Positions 45,868 to 54,879 of a stretch of 64,000 nucleotides of DNA are shown here, one piece after another (the stretch's first letter is position 1; every line of letters begins with the position of its first letter). The DNA lies in the NCBI RefSeq assembly GCF_000517545.1, contig NZ_BAIV01000003.1, forward strand, positions 124,001 through 188,000, given 5' to 3'. The notes below the pieces were generated by a model that worked only from the letters and a program-made list of their open reading frames with translations, was not told the origin of the DNA and did not search any database. The DNA comes from Bacteroides reticulotermitis JCM 10512. Lineage in GTDB: Bacteria; Bacteroidota; Bacteroidia; Bacteroidales; Bacteroidaceae. The position numbers and the translations under genes were made by a program.

Positions 45868-46449
45868 TTACTTATTACGTTGTTTTATCTCGTCGCGAAT
45901 TCGGGCTGCCAATTCATAGTTTTCTTCTGCTATGGCTTCTTTGAGAGCTTGTTCTAACGATATGTTCTGAGGAATTTCCGTACCTGTTTTTAAAAGTCGT
46001 TTACCCGTCTCTCCCTCTTCCATTCCATTTTCCTCTTGCGAGATCCGCAAACATTCTCTTTCTAAAATCGAGTTGTAAATGAGGATCGGGCATTGAGCAC
46101 GGACAGCTAAAGCTACTGCATCTGATGTGCGAGAATCAATGCGGAAGACCTCTTCATCTTTTTTCAGGTAGACATACGAAAAGAAAACGCCTTCTTCTGC
46201 TTTATAGATAAGCACTTGCGTTAGTTGTGCATTCAAGGCGTCGAGGCACGTGATGACAAACTGGTGTGTCAGAGGGCGGGGAGTAGCGATGCCTTTTAAG
46301 AATAAGGCAGTCGACTGGGCTTCCGCTGGGCCAATGATAATGGGAAGTTGGCGGTCTCCCTCCACTTCACCCAACACCATGGCATAAGCACCTGCTTGTG
46401 CTTGACTATTAGTTATATTTAGTACTTGTAATTCTATCTTTTTATCCAT
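45868..46449 (-). CDS. Bifunctional nuclease (BFN) family protein with UVR motif
   Basis: The 193-residue protein has a BFN/DUF151 domain (about residues 1-135: GAYAMVLGEVEGDRQLPIIIGPAEAQ, DALNAQLTQVLIYK, RIDSRTSDAVALAVR). A C-terminal UvrB/UvrC-like helix pair follows (SLEQALKEAIAEENYELAARIRDEI), which contacts other proteins in DNA repair factors. Some BFN proteins have nuclease activity; whether this one does is unknown. It lies 3 nt from the end of the restored MFS gene and 1 nt from rsmE. Confidence 0.9.
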   Translation of the reverse strand: MDKKIELQVLNITNSQAQAGAYAMVLGEVEGDRQLPIIIGPAEAQSTALFLKGIATPRPLTHQFVITCLDALNAQLTQVLIYKAEEGVFFSYVYLKKDEEVFRIDSRTSDAVALAVRAQCPILIYNSILERECLRISQEENGMEEGETGKRLLKTGTEIPQNISLEQALKEAIAEENYELAARIRDEIKQRNK

Positions 46450-46452
46450 TTT

Positions 46453-47701
46453 CTATTTGTTTACTTTCTCGGGTTGGTGCTTGTATTTGAATACCAAGGC
46501 AAACAAGATACCAATCACTAAGGCATAAGCCGCAAAAATAAACCAGATTTCAGGCACTCACGGCTAATCAGTTTGCCGTCGGAGTATACCGAGAATGTAT
46601 CAACAATTGCACCACTGGCATATCCTCCAATAATTGCACCCAACCCGTTGGTCATCATGAAGAAAAGCCCTTGTGCACTGGCACGAATCGAAGAACTGGT
46701 TTCTTGTTCAACAAACAACGAGCCGGAAATGTTGAAGAAATCAAAGGCCATGCCATAAACAATCATGGATAATATCAGCATCCATAGTCCGGATCCCGGG
46801 TCACCTAGGCCGAATAATCCAAAACGGAATACCCACGCAAACATACTGATAAGCATCACCTGCTTAATACCAAAATGGCGTAGGAAGAAAGGAATGGCGA
46901 GGATGAATAGAGTCTCCGACATTTGGGAGATGGAAAGTAATATTACGGAATGTTTCACACCAAAGGAATCAGCGAATTCGGGTATGCTGGCAAAGCTCCC
47001 AAGGAAAAGGTCACCGTATGTGTTGGTGATTTGAAGAGCAGCTCCTAACAACATGGAGAAGAAAAAGAAGATAGCCATTTTCTTTTTCTTGAATAGCACC
47101 AATGCATCTAGCCCAAATGACGAAAGCATTGATTTGTTTTCACTCCTCGTGGGAGGACAAGCCGGTAGGGTGAACGCGTACAAGCCTAAGAGTAGAGCTG
47201 ATGCTCCTCCTACGTAGAGTTGTGCACTCGAGTTTTTGAATCCGGTGAGGTCTACAGCCCACATGGCACAGATAAATCCGATTGTGCCCCATACGCGAAT
47301 TGGAGGGAAATCTTTGATTAAATCACAGTTATATTGTTCCAGAGCATTGTAGGATACTGTATTGGCAAGAGATAATGTAGGCATATATACCAATAGGTTT
47401 AGTAGCATAGCCCAATACATTTGATCGTAAGTAGTAGCGGTAGACGCATATAAAAGACAAGCAGCTCCGGCGATGTGGCAGATTCCGTATAGGCGCTCGG
47501 CATTGAACCATTTGTCGGCAATTATACCTATGATTCCCGCATAATAAGTGACGCAATTCCCATTGTCGCAAAGATCGCACCTATTTGCCCACCTTCAAAA
47601 TGAAGTTCTCTTCCCATATAGCCACCCAGCGAAATCAACCATGAACCCCATACAAAGAACTGGAGGAAGTTCATTATAATTAAACGATTTTTTATGCTCA
47701 T
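46453..47701 (-). CDS. Nucleoside:H+ symporter-family MFS transporter, two frameshifts
   Basis: The N-terminus (ATG at 47701: MSIKNRLIIMNFLQFFVWG) matches the nucleoside/proton symporter branch of the MFS. As given, it stops after about 60 codons. A missing G at about 47539 (on the + strand CCCGC, where CCCGGC is expected) joins it to the main open part, which runs from GIIADKWFNAERLYG. A missing C at about 46555 (GCAC for GCCAC) joins that part to the end, PEIWFIFAAYALVIG. Both repairs together give 416 residues and about 12 membrane helices. The start has a -7 element 42 nt upstream. Substrate assignment (nucleosides) is by family. Confidence 0.85.
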
Positions 47702-47742
47702 AACTCTTTTACTATGCGTTCTTGTTTTGTTAATAATAACTG

Positions 47743-47750
47743 CAAATATA
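47743..47750 (-). promoter_or_regulatory. -7 element of the MFS gene
   Basis: Minus-strand TATATTTG, 41 nt before the ATG at 47701. A CTTG (47773-47776, minus) at 22 nt is an imperfect -33. This supports the ATG at 47701. Confidence 0.5.
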
Positions 47751-47810
47751 CGATTTTCATTGAATGGTCGTACAAGTAATGAGATAAAATATGGTGGGGT
47801 AGGTATATAA

Positions 47811-47846
47811 AAAAAGAAGGCTATCTATCCCAGACAGCCAATCTTT
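47811..47846 (-). terminator. Terminator downstream of the rRNA methyltransferase gene
   Basis: GGCTATCT pairs with AGACAGCC (one mismatch, 5-nt loop), and on the minus strand a T-rich tract follows. It lies about 150 nt after the methyltransferase stop at 47994. Confidence 0.6.
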
Positions 47847-47867
47847 GTTAACCTTAAATCTAATACC

Positions 47868-47891
47868 ATGAAAAACACAGTGCAAATATAA
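47868..47891 (+). other. Very short ORF (7 residues), possible leader
   Basis: A 7-codon frame (MKNTVQI, stop at 47889) lies in the gap between the MFS gene and the methyltransferase gene. I recall similar ATGAAAAACAC stretches in Bacteroides intergenic regions, but cannot check this. It may be chance. Confidence 0.2.
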
Positions 47892-47993
47892 AGCCTTTTA
47901 TGTTATGAAACATAGTGTTTGGCTAAATATCTTCCGTTTATTAGCATTAATTAACTTTGCTGGTATTTAATTTATGCTATAAAGCCGTTTTCC

Positions 47994-49172
47994 TTACTCT
48001 ACATACAATACCAATCCTTTGAGGTATTCGCCTTCGGGATGGTAAATATTTACAGGATGATCGGCAGGTTGTGTCAGTTGGTGTAAGATGCGTACGCTGC
48101 GTCCCGACATAGCGGCAGCAGTGAATATAGCTGTACGGAAGTTGTCCTTTGTCACCACTTGTGAACAAGAGAACGTGAAAAGAATACCTCCGGGTTTAAT
48201 CTTCTCAAAAGCTTTCGCATTTAGTTTTCGATAACCTTGTAATGCGTTGCGCAGAGCATCCTTATGCTTGGCAAAAGCAGGAGGATCTAAAACGATCAGG
48301 TCGTATTGATCACCCATGCGATCCAGATACTTGAAAGCGTCATCAGCAAAAGCTTCATGGCGGGAATCACCGGGAAAGTTTAACTCTACATTTTGTTTGG
48401 TTAGTTCAATCGCTTTAGCGGAACTATCTACCGAATGGACAAGCTTGGCTCCTCCACGCATGGCATAGAATGAGAAACCGCCGGTGTAGCAAAACATATT
48501 CAATGCAGATCGATCCTTTGCGTATCGCTCCAGCAAAGCCCGATTCTCGCGCTGGTCGACAAAGAATCCGGTCTTCTGTCCCTTGAGCCAGTCAACCTGA
48601 AACTTTAATCCGTATTCTTGAGCAATATTGTCGGTACTGCCTCCTTTGAGAAAACCGTTTTCAGGGAATAGATCGGCTTTAAAAGGAAGTGTAGACTCCG
48701 ATTTATAGTAGATGTTCTTAATTTTATCACCCATGACTTCCGACAGTGCTTCAGCTATTGCCATCCGATCAAGATGCATGCCGGCAGAGTGCGCCTGCAT
48801 AACAGCTGTTTGGGCATAGATGTCAATTATCAAACCCGGCAAATTGTCTCCTTCACCATGTACCAAACGATACGTATTGTTTGTAGGGTTTGTAGCCACC
48901 CCTATAGCACAACGCATCTCGTAAGCGATTTCCAGTTTGTGCTTCCAAAACTGGTGATCTACCGGTTCTTGTTTGAAAGAAAGCACGCGAATGGCAATGC
49001 TGCCTATTTGGAAATGCCCTTCCGCTATAAATTCTTTTTTGGAAGTATAGACTTCCACTACTTCACCTTCTTCAGGTTCGCCGTCGATACGAGCAATTGC
49101 TCCGGAAAAAATCCAGGGGTGAAATCTTTTCAACGACTCTTCTTTACCCGGTTTGAGGTATACTTTATACAT
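47994..49172 (-). CDS. Class I SAM-dependent rRNA methyltransferase (RlmI-like)
   Basis: The 392-residue protein has an N-terminal PUA domain (residues about 1-75: LKPGKEESLKRFHPWIFSGA) and a C-terminal Rossmann methyltransferase domain. The SAM and catalytic signatures are VLDPPAFAKHKDALRNALQ and FCYTGGFSFYAMRGGAK. RlmI-type enzymes add m5C to 23S rRNA, and the exact site here is not proven. It is 6 nt after the exonuclease gene and ends a three-gene unit starting with DUF5063. Confidence 0.93.
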   Translation of the reverse strand: MYKVYLKPGKEESLKRFHPWIFSGAIARIDGEPEEGEVVEVYTSKKEFIAEGHFQIGSIAIRVLSFKQEPVDHQFWKHKLEIAYEMRCAIGVATNPTNNTYRLVHGEGDNLPGLIIDIYAQTAVMQAHSAGMHLDRMAIAEALSEVMGDKIKNIYYKSESTLPFKADLFPENGFLKGGSTDNIAQEYGLKFQVDWLKGQKTGFFVDQRENRALLERYAKDRSALNMFCYTGGFSFYAMRGGAKLVHSVDSSAKAIELTKQNVELNFPGDSRHEAFADDAFKYLDRMGDQYDLIVLDPPAFAKHKDALRNALQGYRKLNAKAFEKIKPGGILFTFSCSQVVTKDNFRTAIFTAAAMSGRSVRILHQLTQPADHPVNIYHPEGEYLKGLVLYVE

Positions 49173-49178
49173 AGGAGT

Positions 49179-49835
49179 TTACTTATCAGATATGATTAAA
49201 TTCTTTTCTTCTTCTTTAATGTCGGCAGCCACTTCGTAATTGCCTGTGCGTTTGAGTTCCTGCAATAGATTGTATATGTTGAGGCACGCCCAAGCGTCAA
49301 TAGCGGCGTATTGTTTCTGTCCATCGGTTAGCACATCAGCTTCCCAGTTGGACAGGCGCTGCGATTTGGATATTTTCTCTTCGAAAAGTATGCCATATAT
49401 CTTTTGCAGACTCTTGTCTTGTATACCGAACGGCCGTACATAATCTTGCAGGTCGATGCAGCTTTGTTGGATAAAAGGCGCCCGTTTGTGCAACATCATA
49501 AAATCATCTTTTAGTGAAAGACCTACTTTGATGATACCCGGATCTTCCAATAGATCGATAATCGGTTGAGTCAATCCCGTAATGTTTAGACGGAAGAGAA
49601 AACACTGATCGATGGAAGAGACTTGCAGCAAGGCTACTTTATGTATGTGCCCTTTGGTAAAGGAAGGGCGTGTTTCACTGTCTATGCCGACAATGGGCTG
49701 TGTTTGCAAGTAGGCAATAGCTTTCTCAGCTTCTATTGCAGATTGGATAACATAGATGTTGCCCGGGAAAGATGTCCGAGGCATTTCCTTAATTGCTTCT
49801 TTACTTATAGTTTTTCTTAAAATCATCTTCTTCAT
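49179..49835 (-). CDS. DEDD-family 3'-5' exonuclease domain protein
   Basis: The 218-residue protein has an RNase D/WRN-type exonuclease fold. The metal-binding acidic residues are visible: DSE in PIVGIDSETRPSF, Asp in VGLSLKDDFMML, and the third motif with Tyr/Asp in KQYAAIDAWACLNIYNLL. It lacks the HRDC domains of full RNase D, so it is a single-domain enzyme. Its stop overlaps the downstream context by 6 nt spacing, and its start overlaps the DUF5063 stop by 4 nt (ATGA), which implies translational coupling. Confidence 0.9.
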   Translation of the reverse strand: MKKMILRKTISKEAIKEMPRTSFPGNIYVIQSAIEAEKAIAYLQTQPIVGIDSETRPSFTKGHIHKVALLQVSSIDQCFLFRLNITGLTQPIIDLLEDPGIIKVGLSLKDDFMMLHKRAPFIQQSCIDLQDYVRPFGIQDKSLQKIYGILFEEKISKSQRLSNWEADVLTDGQKQYAAIDAWACLNIYNLLQELKRTGNYEVAADIKEEEKNLIISDK

Positions 49836-50476
49836 TTCTCATCCTGGCAGTGGCAACCGTCTTCGTGGCAGTGCCCTTCGTGATCGTGACAATGACAGTC
49901 TTCTCCACATTGACAATCTTCATCATCTGACTCATAATTATTTTCTTCTTCGGTCTCGTCTTCGACATTATACATTGCATCGTGAAGAGCGCGAAGTGTA
50001 TTTACCAGTTTCTGTCCCCAGAGCTGTCCGAAGTTTTCCTGACAGATAACTAAAGCGTCATTCATGGTCTCATTCAATCCCAATTGGAAGACAAATACAA
50101 AATCTTTGATGTCTTGGTAAATATCGGCCAGGTCTTCGGAAATGTTCTTTTTGATAGGCTGGTCACTGTACTCCATATCTTGCACAAATACATCGAGGTA
50201 ATCGTCCTTTTCTGCCAACAAACCAGCTAGTTTGGTGCGAATCATTTCATAAATATCTTCGGTAACGTATCTTTCGGGTAATTCCTCTCCGATCTGTTCA
50301 CATGGAGGCAACATGGCGGCTTTCAGATAGAGAAGAGGAAGTAGTTTGAGTGATGTGTCGATGAACTTATTACGCGGTATACTATCCGCCCGCTCAAGAA
50401 AAGCACAGAATTCGGCAGATACCGTCACAAACTCGATCACATTCTTATCAAATATCGTTTGACTTTCTTTTTCCAT
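49832..50476 (-). CDS. DUF5063-family protein with Cys/His-rich acidic tail
   Basis: The 214-residue protein is mostly helical (residues 1-170) and matches DUF5063 (for example FVTVSAEFCAFLERADSIPRN near the start). The last about 30 residues are very unusual: acidic with seven Cys and six His (blocks CQCGEDCHCH and GHCHEDGCHC). Such a tail looks like a metal-binding or metal-sensing region, by analogy with Cys/His tails of chaperones and metallochaperones. It is the first gene of a three-gene unit with an exonuclease and an rRNA methyltransferase, and it is divergent from ftsK. Confidence 0.85.
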   Translation of the reverse strand: MEKESQTIFDKNVIEFVTVSAEFCAFLERADSIPRNKFIDTSLKLLPLLYLKAAMLPPCEQIGEELPERYVTEDIYEMIRTKLAGLLAEKDDYLDVFVQDMEYSDQPIKKNISEDLADIYQDIKDFVFVFQLGLNETMNDALVICQENFGQLWGQKLVNTLRALHDAMYNVEDETEEENNYESDDEDCQCGEDCHCHDHEGHCHEDGCHCQDEK

Positions 50477-50496
50477 AAATAGAATGATTTGAAACG

Positions 50497-50504
50497 CAAA
50501 GGTA
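50497..50504 (-). promoter_or_regulatory. -7 element of the DUF5063 unit
   Basis: Minus-strand TACCTTTG fits TAnnTTTG, 20 nt before the ATG at 50476. No TTTG at 19-21 nt. Confidence 0.45.
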
Positions 50505-50546
50505 AGAAAAAGGATTGAATGAGCGTGCCGACAGTTATTTTTTTAT

Positions 50547-50554
50547 TATTTTTG
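50547..50554 (+). promoter_or_regulatory. -7 element of ftsK
   Basis: TATTTTTG fits TAnnTTTG, 29 nt before the ftsK ATG, on the other side of the divergent gap from the DUF5063 element. Confidence 0.5.
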
Positions 50555-50583
50555 CAGCTTAGATAGTTAATTGATAAAGATTC

Positions 50584-53070
50584 ATGGCAAAAAAGAAATC
50601 AGATAAGGAGGCAGATCAGACTTCGGCTTCTCCTGGCAAGTTTAGTTTAGTTTTTAAGAATGAAACAGTCCATTTTGTAATTGGGTTGGTACTGGTAATA
50701 TTCTCAGTTTATCTGTTACTGGCATTCTCTTCATTCTTTTTTACAGGGGCAGCCGACCAGAGTATCATTGATAGTGGCAATGCGGCCGATTTAGCGGCGG
50801 TGAATAATCAGGTTAAAAACTATGCCGGTTCGCGTGGAGCGCAGGTGGCAAGCTACCTCATTAACGATTGCTTCGGCGTCTCTTCGTTTTTCATGTTAGT
50901 CTTTTTGGCGGTTGCCGGGCTGAAGTTGATGAAAGTACGTGTGGTGCGTCTTTGGAAATGGTTTATCGGATGCTCCTTGCTCCTGATTTGGTTCTCTGTA
51001 TTTTTCGGATTTGCATTCATGGAGCATTACCAGGATTCTTTTATCTATCTGGGAGGAATGCACGGTTACAACGTTAGCAAGTGGCTTGTTTCTCAGGTCG
51101 GTAAGCCGGGACTGTGGATGATTCTGCTTGTTACGGGAATTTGTTTCCTTATTTATATGAGTGCCCGAACCATTATCTGGCTTCGCAAACTGCTCTCTTT
51201 GAGTTTCCTCAAAAGAGAAAAGAAGAGAGAAACTGCCGAAGAAATGCCTTTGGGCGAAGAAAATACCCAAGAATTTACGAACCCGCAACCGCAAGAGGTT
51301 GAATTCAACTTGCGACGGACTTACAAACAGACTCCTCCTCCAACTCCCGAGAAGGTAGTAGCGGATAATGATCCTGTTGCTGATTCCGAAGAAGATCTGG
51401 AAAATCAGGAAGAAGAACTGGTTATGACTATTGAATCGACTGTTGATGAACCAAGCCCCTCTATAGCAAAAGGGCCCAAAGAAGAGACCCCGGATAAAGG
51501 GCCGACGTTTGAAGTCGAAGCGGTCTCCGACGAAGATGAAAACTATCGCGGTCCGGAGATTGAACCCTATAATCCGCAGCTTGATCTTGAGAAATACCGT
51601 TATCCTTCGGTTGATCTTATGAAGCATTATGAGAATAATGAGCCGACCATTAATATGGAGGAGCAGAATGCGAATAAAGATAAAATCATTAATACGCTAC
51701 GTAGCTTTGGCATCGAGATCAGTACAATTAAGGCGACGGTAGGGCCTACGGTTACTTTGTATGAAATTACCCCCGAGCAGGGAGTGCGTATCTCTAAAAT
51801 CCGCGGATTGGAAGATGATATCGCTTTGAGTCTTTCGGCGTTGGGTATTCGTATCATTGCGCCGATACCGGGAAAGGGTACGATTGGTATCGAGGTGCCT
51901 AACTCGAATCCGAAAATCGTATCGGGACAGTCTATTATCGGTAGCAAGAGATTCCAAGAATCGACCTACGATCTTCCGATCGCTTTTGGTAAGACTATTA
52001 CCAACGAGGTATTCATGGTAGACTTGTGCAAAATGCCTCACGTGCTTGTAGCCGGGGCTACCGGACAGGGTAAGTCAGTGGGGCTGAATGCTATAATTAC
52101 CTCTTTATTATATAAGAAGCATCCGGCCGAATTGAAATTTGTGTTGGTCGATCCGAAGAAAGTAGAGTTTAGCATTTATTCGGTAATTGAGCACCACTTC
52201 TTAGCCAAACTTCCTGATGGAGAAGATGCCATTATTACGGACGTAACCAAAGTGGTACAGACGTTGAATTCGATCTGTGTGGAAATGGATTCGCGTTATG
52301 ATTTACTGAAGATTGCCCACGTACGTAACATTAAAGAATACAACGATAAGTTTATCAACCGCCGTTTGAACCCGGAAAAGGGACATCGTTTTATGCCCTA
52401 TATTGTAGTGGTGATTGACGAGTTTGGTGACTTGATTATGACTGCCGGCAAAGAGATCGAACTTCCCATTGCCCGTATCGCTCAGTTAGCGCGTGCGGTG
52501 GGTATTCACATGATTATCGCCACCCAGCGTCCGACGACTAATATCATCACCGGTACGATTAAGGCAAACTTCCCGGCTCGTGTGGCTTTCCGTGTTTCGG
52601 CCATGATGGACTCGCGTACAATCCTAGACCGTCCGGGTGCTAACCAATTGATCGGACGAGGCGATATGCTGTTCTTACAGGGGGCCGATCCGGTACGTGT
52701 GCAGTGTGCTTTTATCGATACACCGGAAGTGGAAGAAATTACGAAGTTTATCGCTCGCCAGCAAGGATACCCAACCGCCTACTACTTACCCGAATATGTA
52801 AGTGAAGAAAGTAGCCTGGAAATAGGAGAAGTTGATATGAGTAGGTTGGATCCGCTGTTTGAAGATGCGGCTCGCCTGGTTGTTATTCACCAGCAAGGAT
52901 CTACTTCGTTAATTCAACGTAAATTTGCCATCGGTTACAACCGTGCCGGACGTATTATGGACCAGCTCGAAAAGGCCGGAATTGTGGGACCGACTCAAGG
53001 AAGCAAGGCTCGTGATGTGATGTGTGTCGATGAAAACGACCTGGAAATGAGATTGAACAATTTGCAGTAA
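50584..53070 (+). CDS. ftsK: FtsK/SpoIIIE-family DNA translocase
   Basis: FtsK pumps chromosomal DNA and coordinates segregation with cell division at the septum. The 828-residue protein has an N-terminal four-helix membrane domain (residues about 25-205), an acidic linker (about 210-340), and the motor. Walker A is GATGQGKSVGLNA near residue 491, Walker B VVVIDEFGDLIM near residue 607, followed by the ATPase core (ATQRPTTNIITGTIKANFPAR). The C-terminal gamma domain is a winged helix (LVVIHQQGSTSLIQRKFAIGYNRAGRIMDQLEK). The length is normal for Bacteroides. It is 19 nt before the LolA-like gene. Confidence 0.97.
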   Translation: MAKKKSDKEADQTSASPGKFSLVFKNETVHFVIGLVLVIFSVYLLLAFSSFFFTGAADQSIIDSGNAADLAAVNNQVKNYAGSRGAQVASYLINDCFGVSSFFMLVFLAVAGLKLMKVRVVRLWKWFIGCSLLLIWFSVFFGFAFMEHYQDSFIYLGGMHGYNVSKWLVSQVGKPGLWMILLVTGICFLIYMSARTIIWLRKLLSLSFLKREKKRETAEEMPLGEENTQEFTNPQPQEVEFNLRRTYKQTPPPTPEKVVADNDPVADSEEDLENQEEELVMTIESTVDEPSPSIAKGPKEETPDKGPTFEVEAVSDEDENYRGPEIEPYNPQLDLEKYRYPSVDLMKHYENNEPTINMEEQNANKDKIINTLRSFGIEISTIKATVGPTVTLYEITPEQGVRISKIRGLEDDIALSLSALGIRIIAPIPGKGTIGIEVPNSNPKIVSGQSIIGSKRFQESTYDLPIAFGKTITNEVFMVDLCKMPHVLVAGATGQGKSVGLNAIITSLLYKKHPAELKFVLVDPKKVEFSIYSVIEHHFLAKLPDGEDAIITDVTKVVQTLNSICVEMDSRYDLLKIAHVRNIKEYNDKFINRRLNPEKGHRFMPYIVVVIDEFGDLIMTAGKEIELPIARIAQLARAVGIHMIIATQRPTTNIITGTIKANFPARVAFRVSAMMDSRTILDRPGANQLIGRGDMLFLQGADPVRVQCAFIDTPEVEEITKFIARQQGYPTAYYLPEYVSEESSLEIGEVDMSRLDPLFEDAARLVVIHQQGSTSLIQRKFAIGYNRAGRIMDQLEKAGIVGPTQGSKARDVMCVDENDLEMRLNNLQ

Positions 53071-53089
53071 TCAACCGTTTATAAATAAA

Positions 53090-53733
53090 ATGAAGAAATA
53101 CATTTTTAGTGTTTTAATAGCTTTACTGTCTCTGCCTGTGGCTGCTCAACAGCAGTCGCAGGCTAAAGCTGTTCTTGATAAAACAGCAGAGGCTTTCCGA
53201 AAAGCCGGAAGTGTAAAGATCAGTTTCACAGCGAAGTCTATCTCCAATGGAAAAGTTGAAGGTACGGAAAGTGGCACTATTCAGCTAAAAAGGGAGAAGT
53301 TCCTACTGAAAACATCTGAAATGACGACTTGGTTTGACGGGCAGACTCAATGGAGTTATCTGTCTCGCAATGACGAAGTGAATATCAGTAGTCCTACCAA
53401 AGATGAACTGCAACAGATCAATCCTTATACATTTCTTTATATGTATCAGAAAGGATTTTCGTATAAGCTAGGCTCTGTGAGTAGTTTTCGCGGGAAAGCG
53501 GTAACAGAAGTCATACTAACAGCCACAGATCGTAAGATGGACTTGTCGAGTCTCATTCTCTATGTGGCTAAAGATACGTATGAACCGCTCTATATACTGC
53601 TCCAACAGCGGGGGCAGTCTGCACGCAGTGAAATAACTGTAACCGACTATCAGCCCGTCAGAATTATCCGGATCACCTCTTTGCTTTTGATCGGAAGCAA
53701 TATCCGAATGCGGAGATTGTCGATTTGAGATGA
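53090..53733 (+). CDS. LolA-like outer-membrane lipoprotein carrier protein, frameshifted
   Basis: LolA-like proteins carry lipoproteins through the periplasm. The signal peptide is KYIFSVLIALLSLPVAAQQ. The fold region includes GKVEGTESGTIQLKREKFLL and a Trp-containing QTQWSYLSRNDEVNI segment. The given frame ends at 53728 with a foreign tail. One missing C in a CCC run at about 53654-53656 restores YPDHLFAFDRKQYPNAEIVDLR and the TGA at 53731-53733, for 214 residues. It sits 19 nt after ftsK, a usual order in Bacteroides. Confidence 0.88.
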
Positions 53734-53783
53734 TCGCCTTGCGGCACAAATCATGATTAATCAATTAAAAAATATAGAATACA

Positions 53784-54734
53784 ATGGCAGAAATAGAAAA
53801 AGTTAAATGTCTGATTATTGGTTCGGGACCTGCCGGCTATACGGCAGCAATTTATGCCGGGCGCGCTAACCTGGCTCCTGTACTTTATGAAGGTTTGCAA
53901 CCGGGCGGACAGCTGACTACGACTACGGATGTAGAAAACTTTCCCGGTTATCCGGAAGGAATTAGTGGACCTCAGCTGATGGAAGACCTGCGGGCACAAG
54001 CCGAACGCTTTGGTGCAGATGTGCGGTTTGGGTTGGCAACTGCTTCCGACTTGAGTAAAGCGCCTTATCGGATAACGATTGATGGGGAGAAGGAAATAGA
54101 AACCGAATCATTGATTATTGCAACCGGTGCCACAGCTAAATATTTGGGATTGGAAGACGAAAAGAAATATGCCGGTATGGGTGTGAGCGCTTGTGCTACT
54201 TGCGATGGTTTCTTCTACCGTAAGAAGGTAGTAGCAGTCGTTGGAGGTGGTGACACAGCTTGCGAAGAGTCTATTTACTTGGCGGGTTTAGCATCTAAAG
54301 TCTATCTGATTGTACGTAAACCTTTCTTGCGTGCTTCTAAAATCATGCAAGAACGGGTTCTGAAACATGAAAAGATTGAAGTCTTATTCGAGCATAATGC
54401 CGTGGGACTCTATGGCGATAATGGCGTAGAAGGTGTAAATCTGGTGAAGCGTATGGGCGAAGCAGATGAAGAACGTTACGACCAGGCTATCGATGGGTTC
54501 TTTTTGGCTATCGGACATAACCCGAATTCTGAAATCTTTAAGCCCTACGTTGATACCGATGAAGTGGGCTATATTATAACCGAAGGTAATACGCCGCGTA
54601 CTAAAGTTGCAGGTGTTTTTGCAGCAGGTGATGTGGCCGATTCTCATTACCGTCAGGCTGTTACTGCTGCGGGAAGCGGTTGTAAGGCTGCGATGGAAGC
54701 CGAGCGTTACTTATCGGAGAAGGGATTGCTTTAG
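53784..54734 (+). CDS. trxB: Thioredoxin reductase
   Basis: TrxB passes electrons from NADPH to thioredoxin. The 316-residue flavoprotein has the FAD motif IGSGPAGYTAAIYAG, the redox pair in CATCDGFFY (Cys137 and Cys140), the NADPH motif VVGGGDTACEESIYLA, and the C-terminal GVFAAGDVADSHYRQAVTAAGSG. The length is normal. A hairpin terminator follows. It may support the thioredoxin-fold proteins of the two SusCD operons, but those are periplasmic and would need DsbD-type transfer. Confidence 0.98.
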   Translation: MAEIEKVKCLIIGSGPAGYTAAIYAGRANLAPVLYEGLQPGGQLTTTTDVENFPGYPEGISGPQLMEDLRAQAERFGADVRFGLATASDLSKAPYRITIDGEKEIETESLIIATGATAKYLGLEDEKKYAGMGVSACATCDGFFYRKKVVAVVGGGDTACEESIYLAGLASKVYLIVRKPFLRASKIMQERVLKHEKIEVLFEHNAVGLYGDNGVEGVNLVKRMGEADEERYDQAIDGFFLAIGHNPNSEIFKPYVDTDEVGYIITEGNTPRTKVAGVFAAGDVADSHYRQAVTAAGSGCKAAMEAERYLSEKGLL

Positions 54735-54780
54735 TCAAACTTTTACCGTCGTCAAACTGACGGGACAGCATTCAAATATA

Positions 54781-54826
54781 AAACGGTGGACAACCTGATA
54801 GCAAGTCAGTGTCCACCGTTTTTTTA
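54781..54826 (+). terminator. Rho-independent terminator of trxB
   Basis: A 12-bp stem (54781-54792 with 54810-54821) with a 17-nt loop is followed by a T-run, about 46 nt after the trxB stop. Confidence 0.88.
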
Positions 54827-54879
54827 TGTGTAAATAAAGCTTTTTGTACGGAGTCTGTATTTATGGGTTGGGAAGGTAG

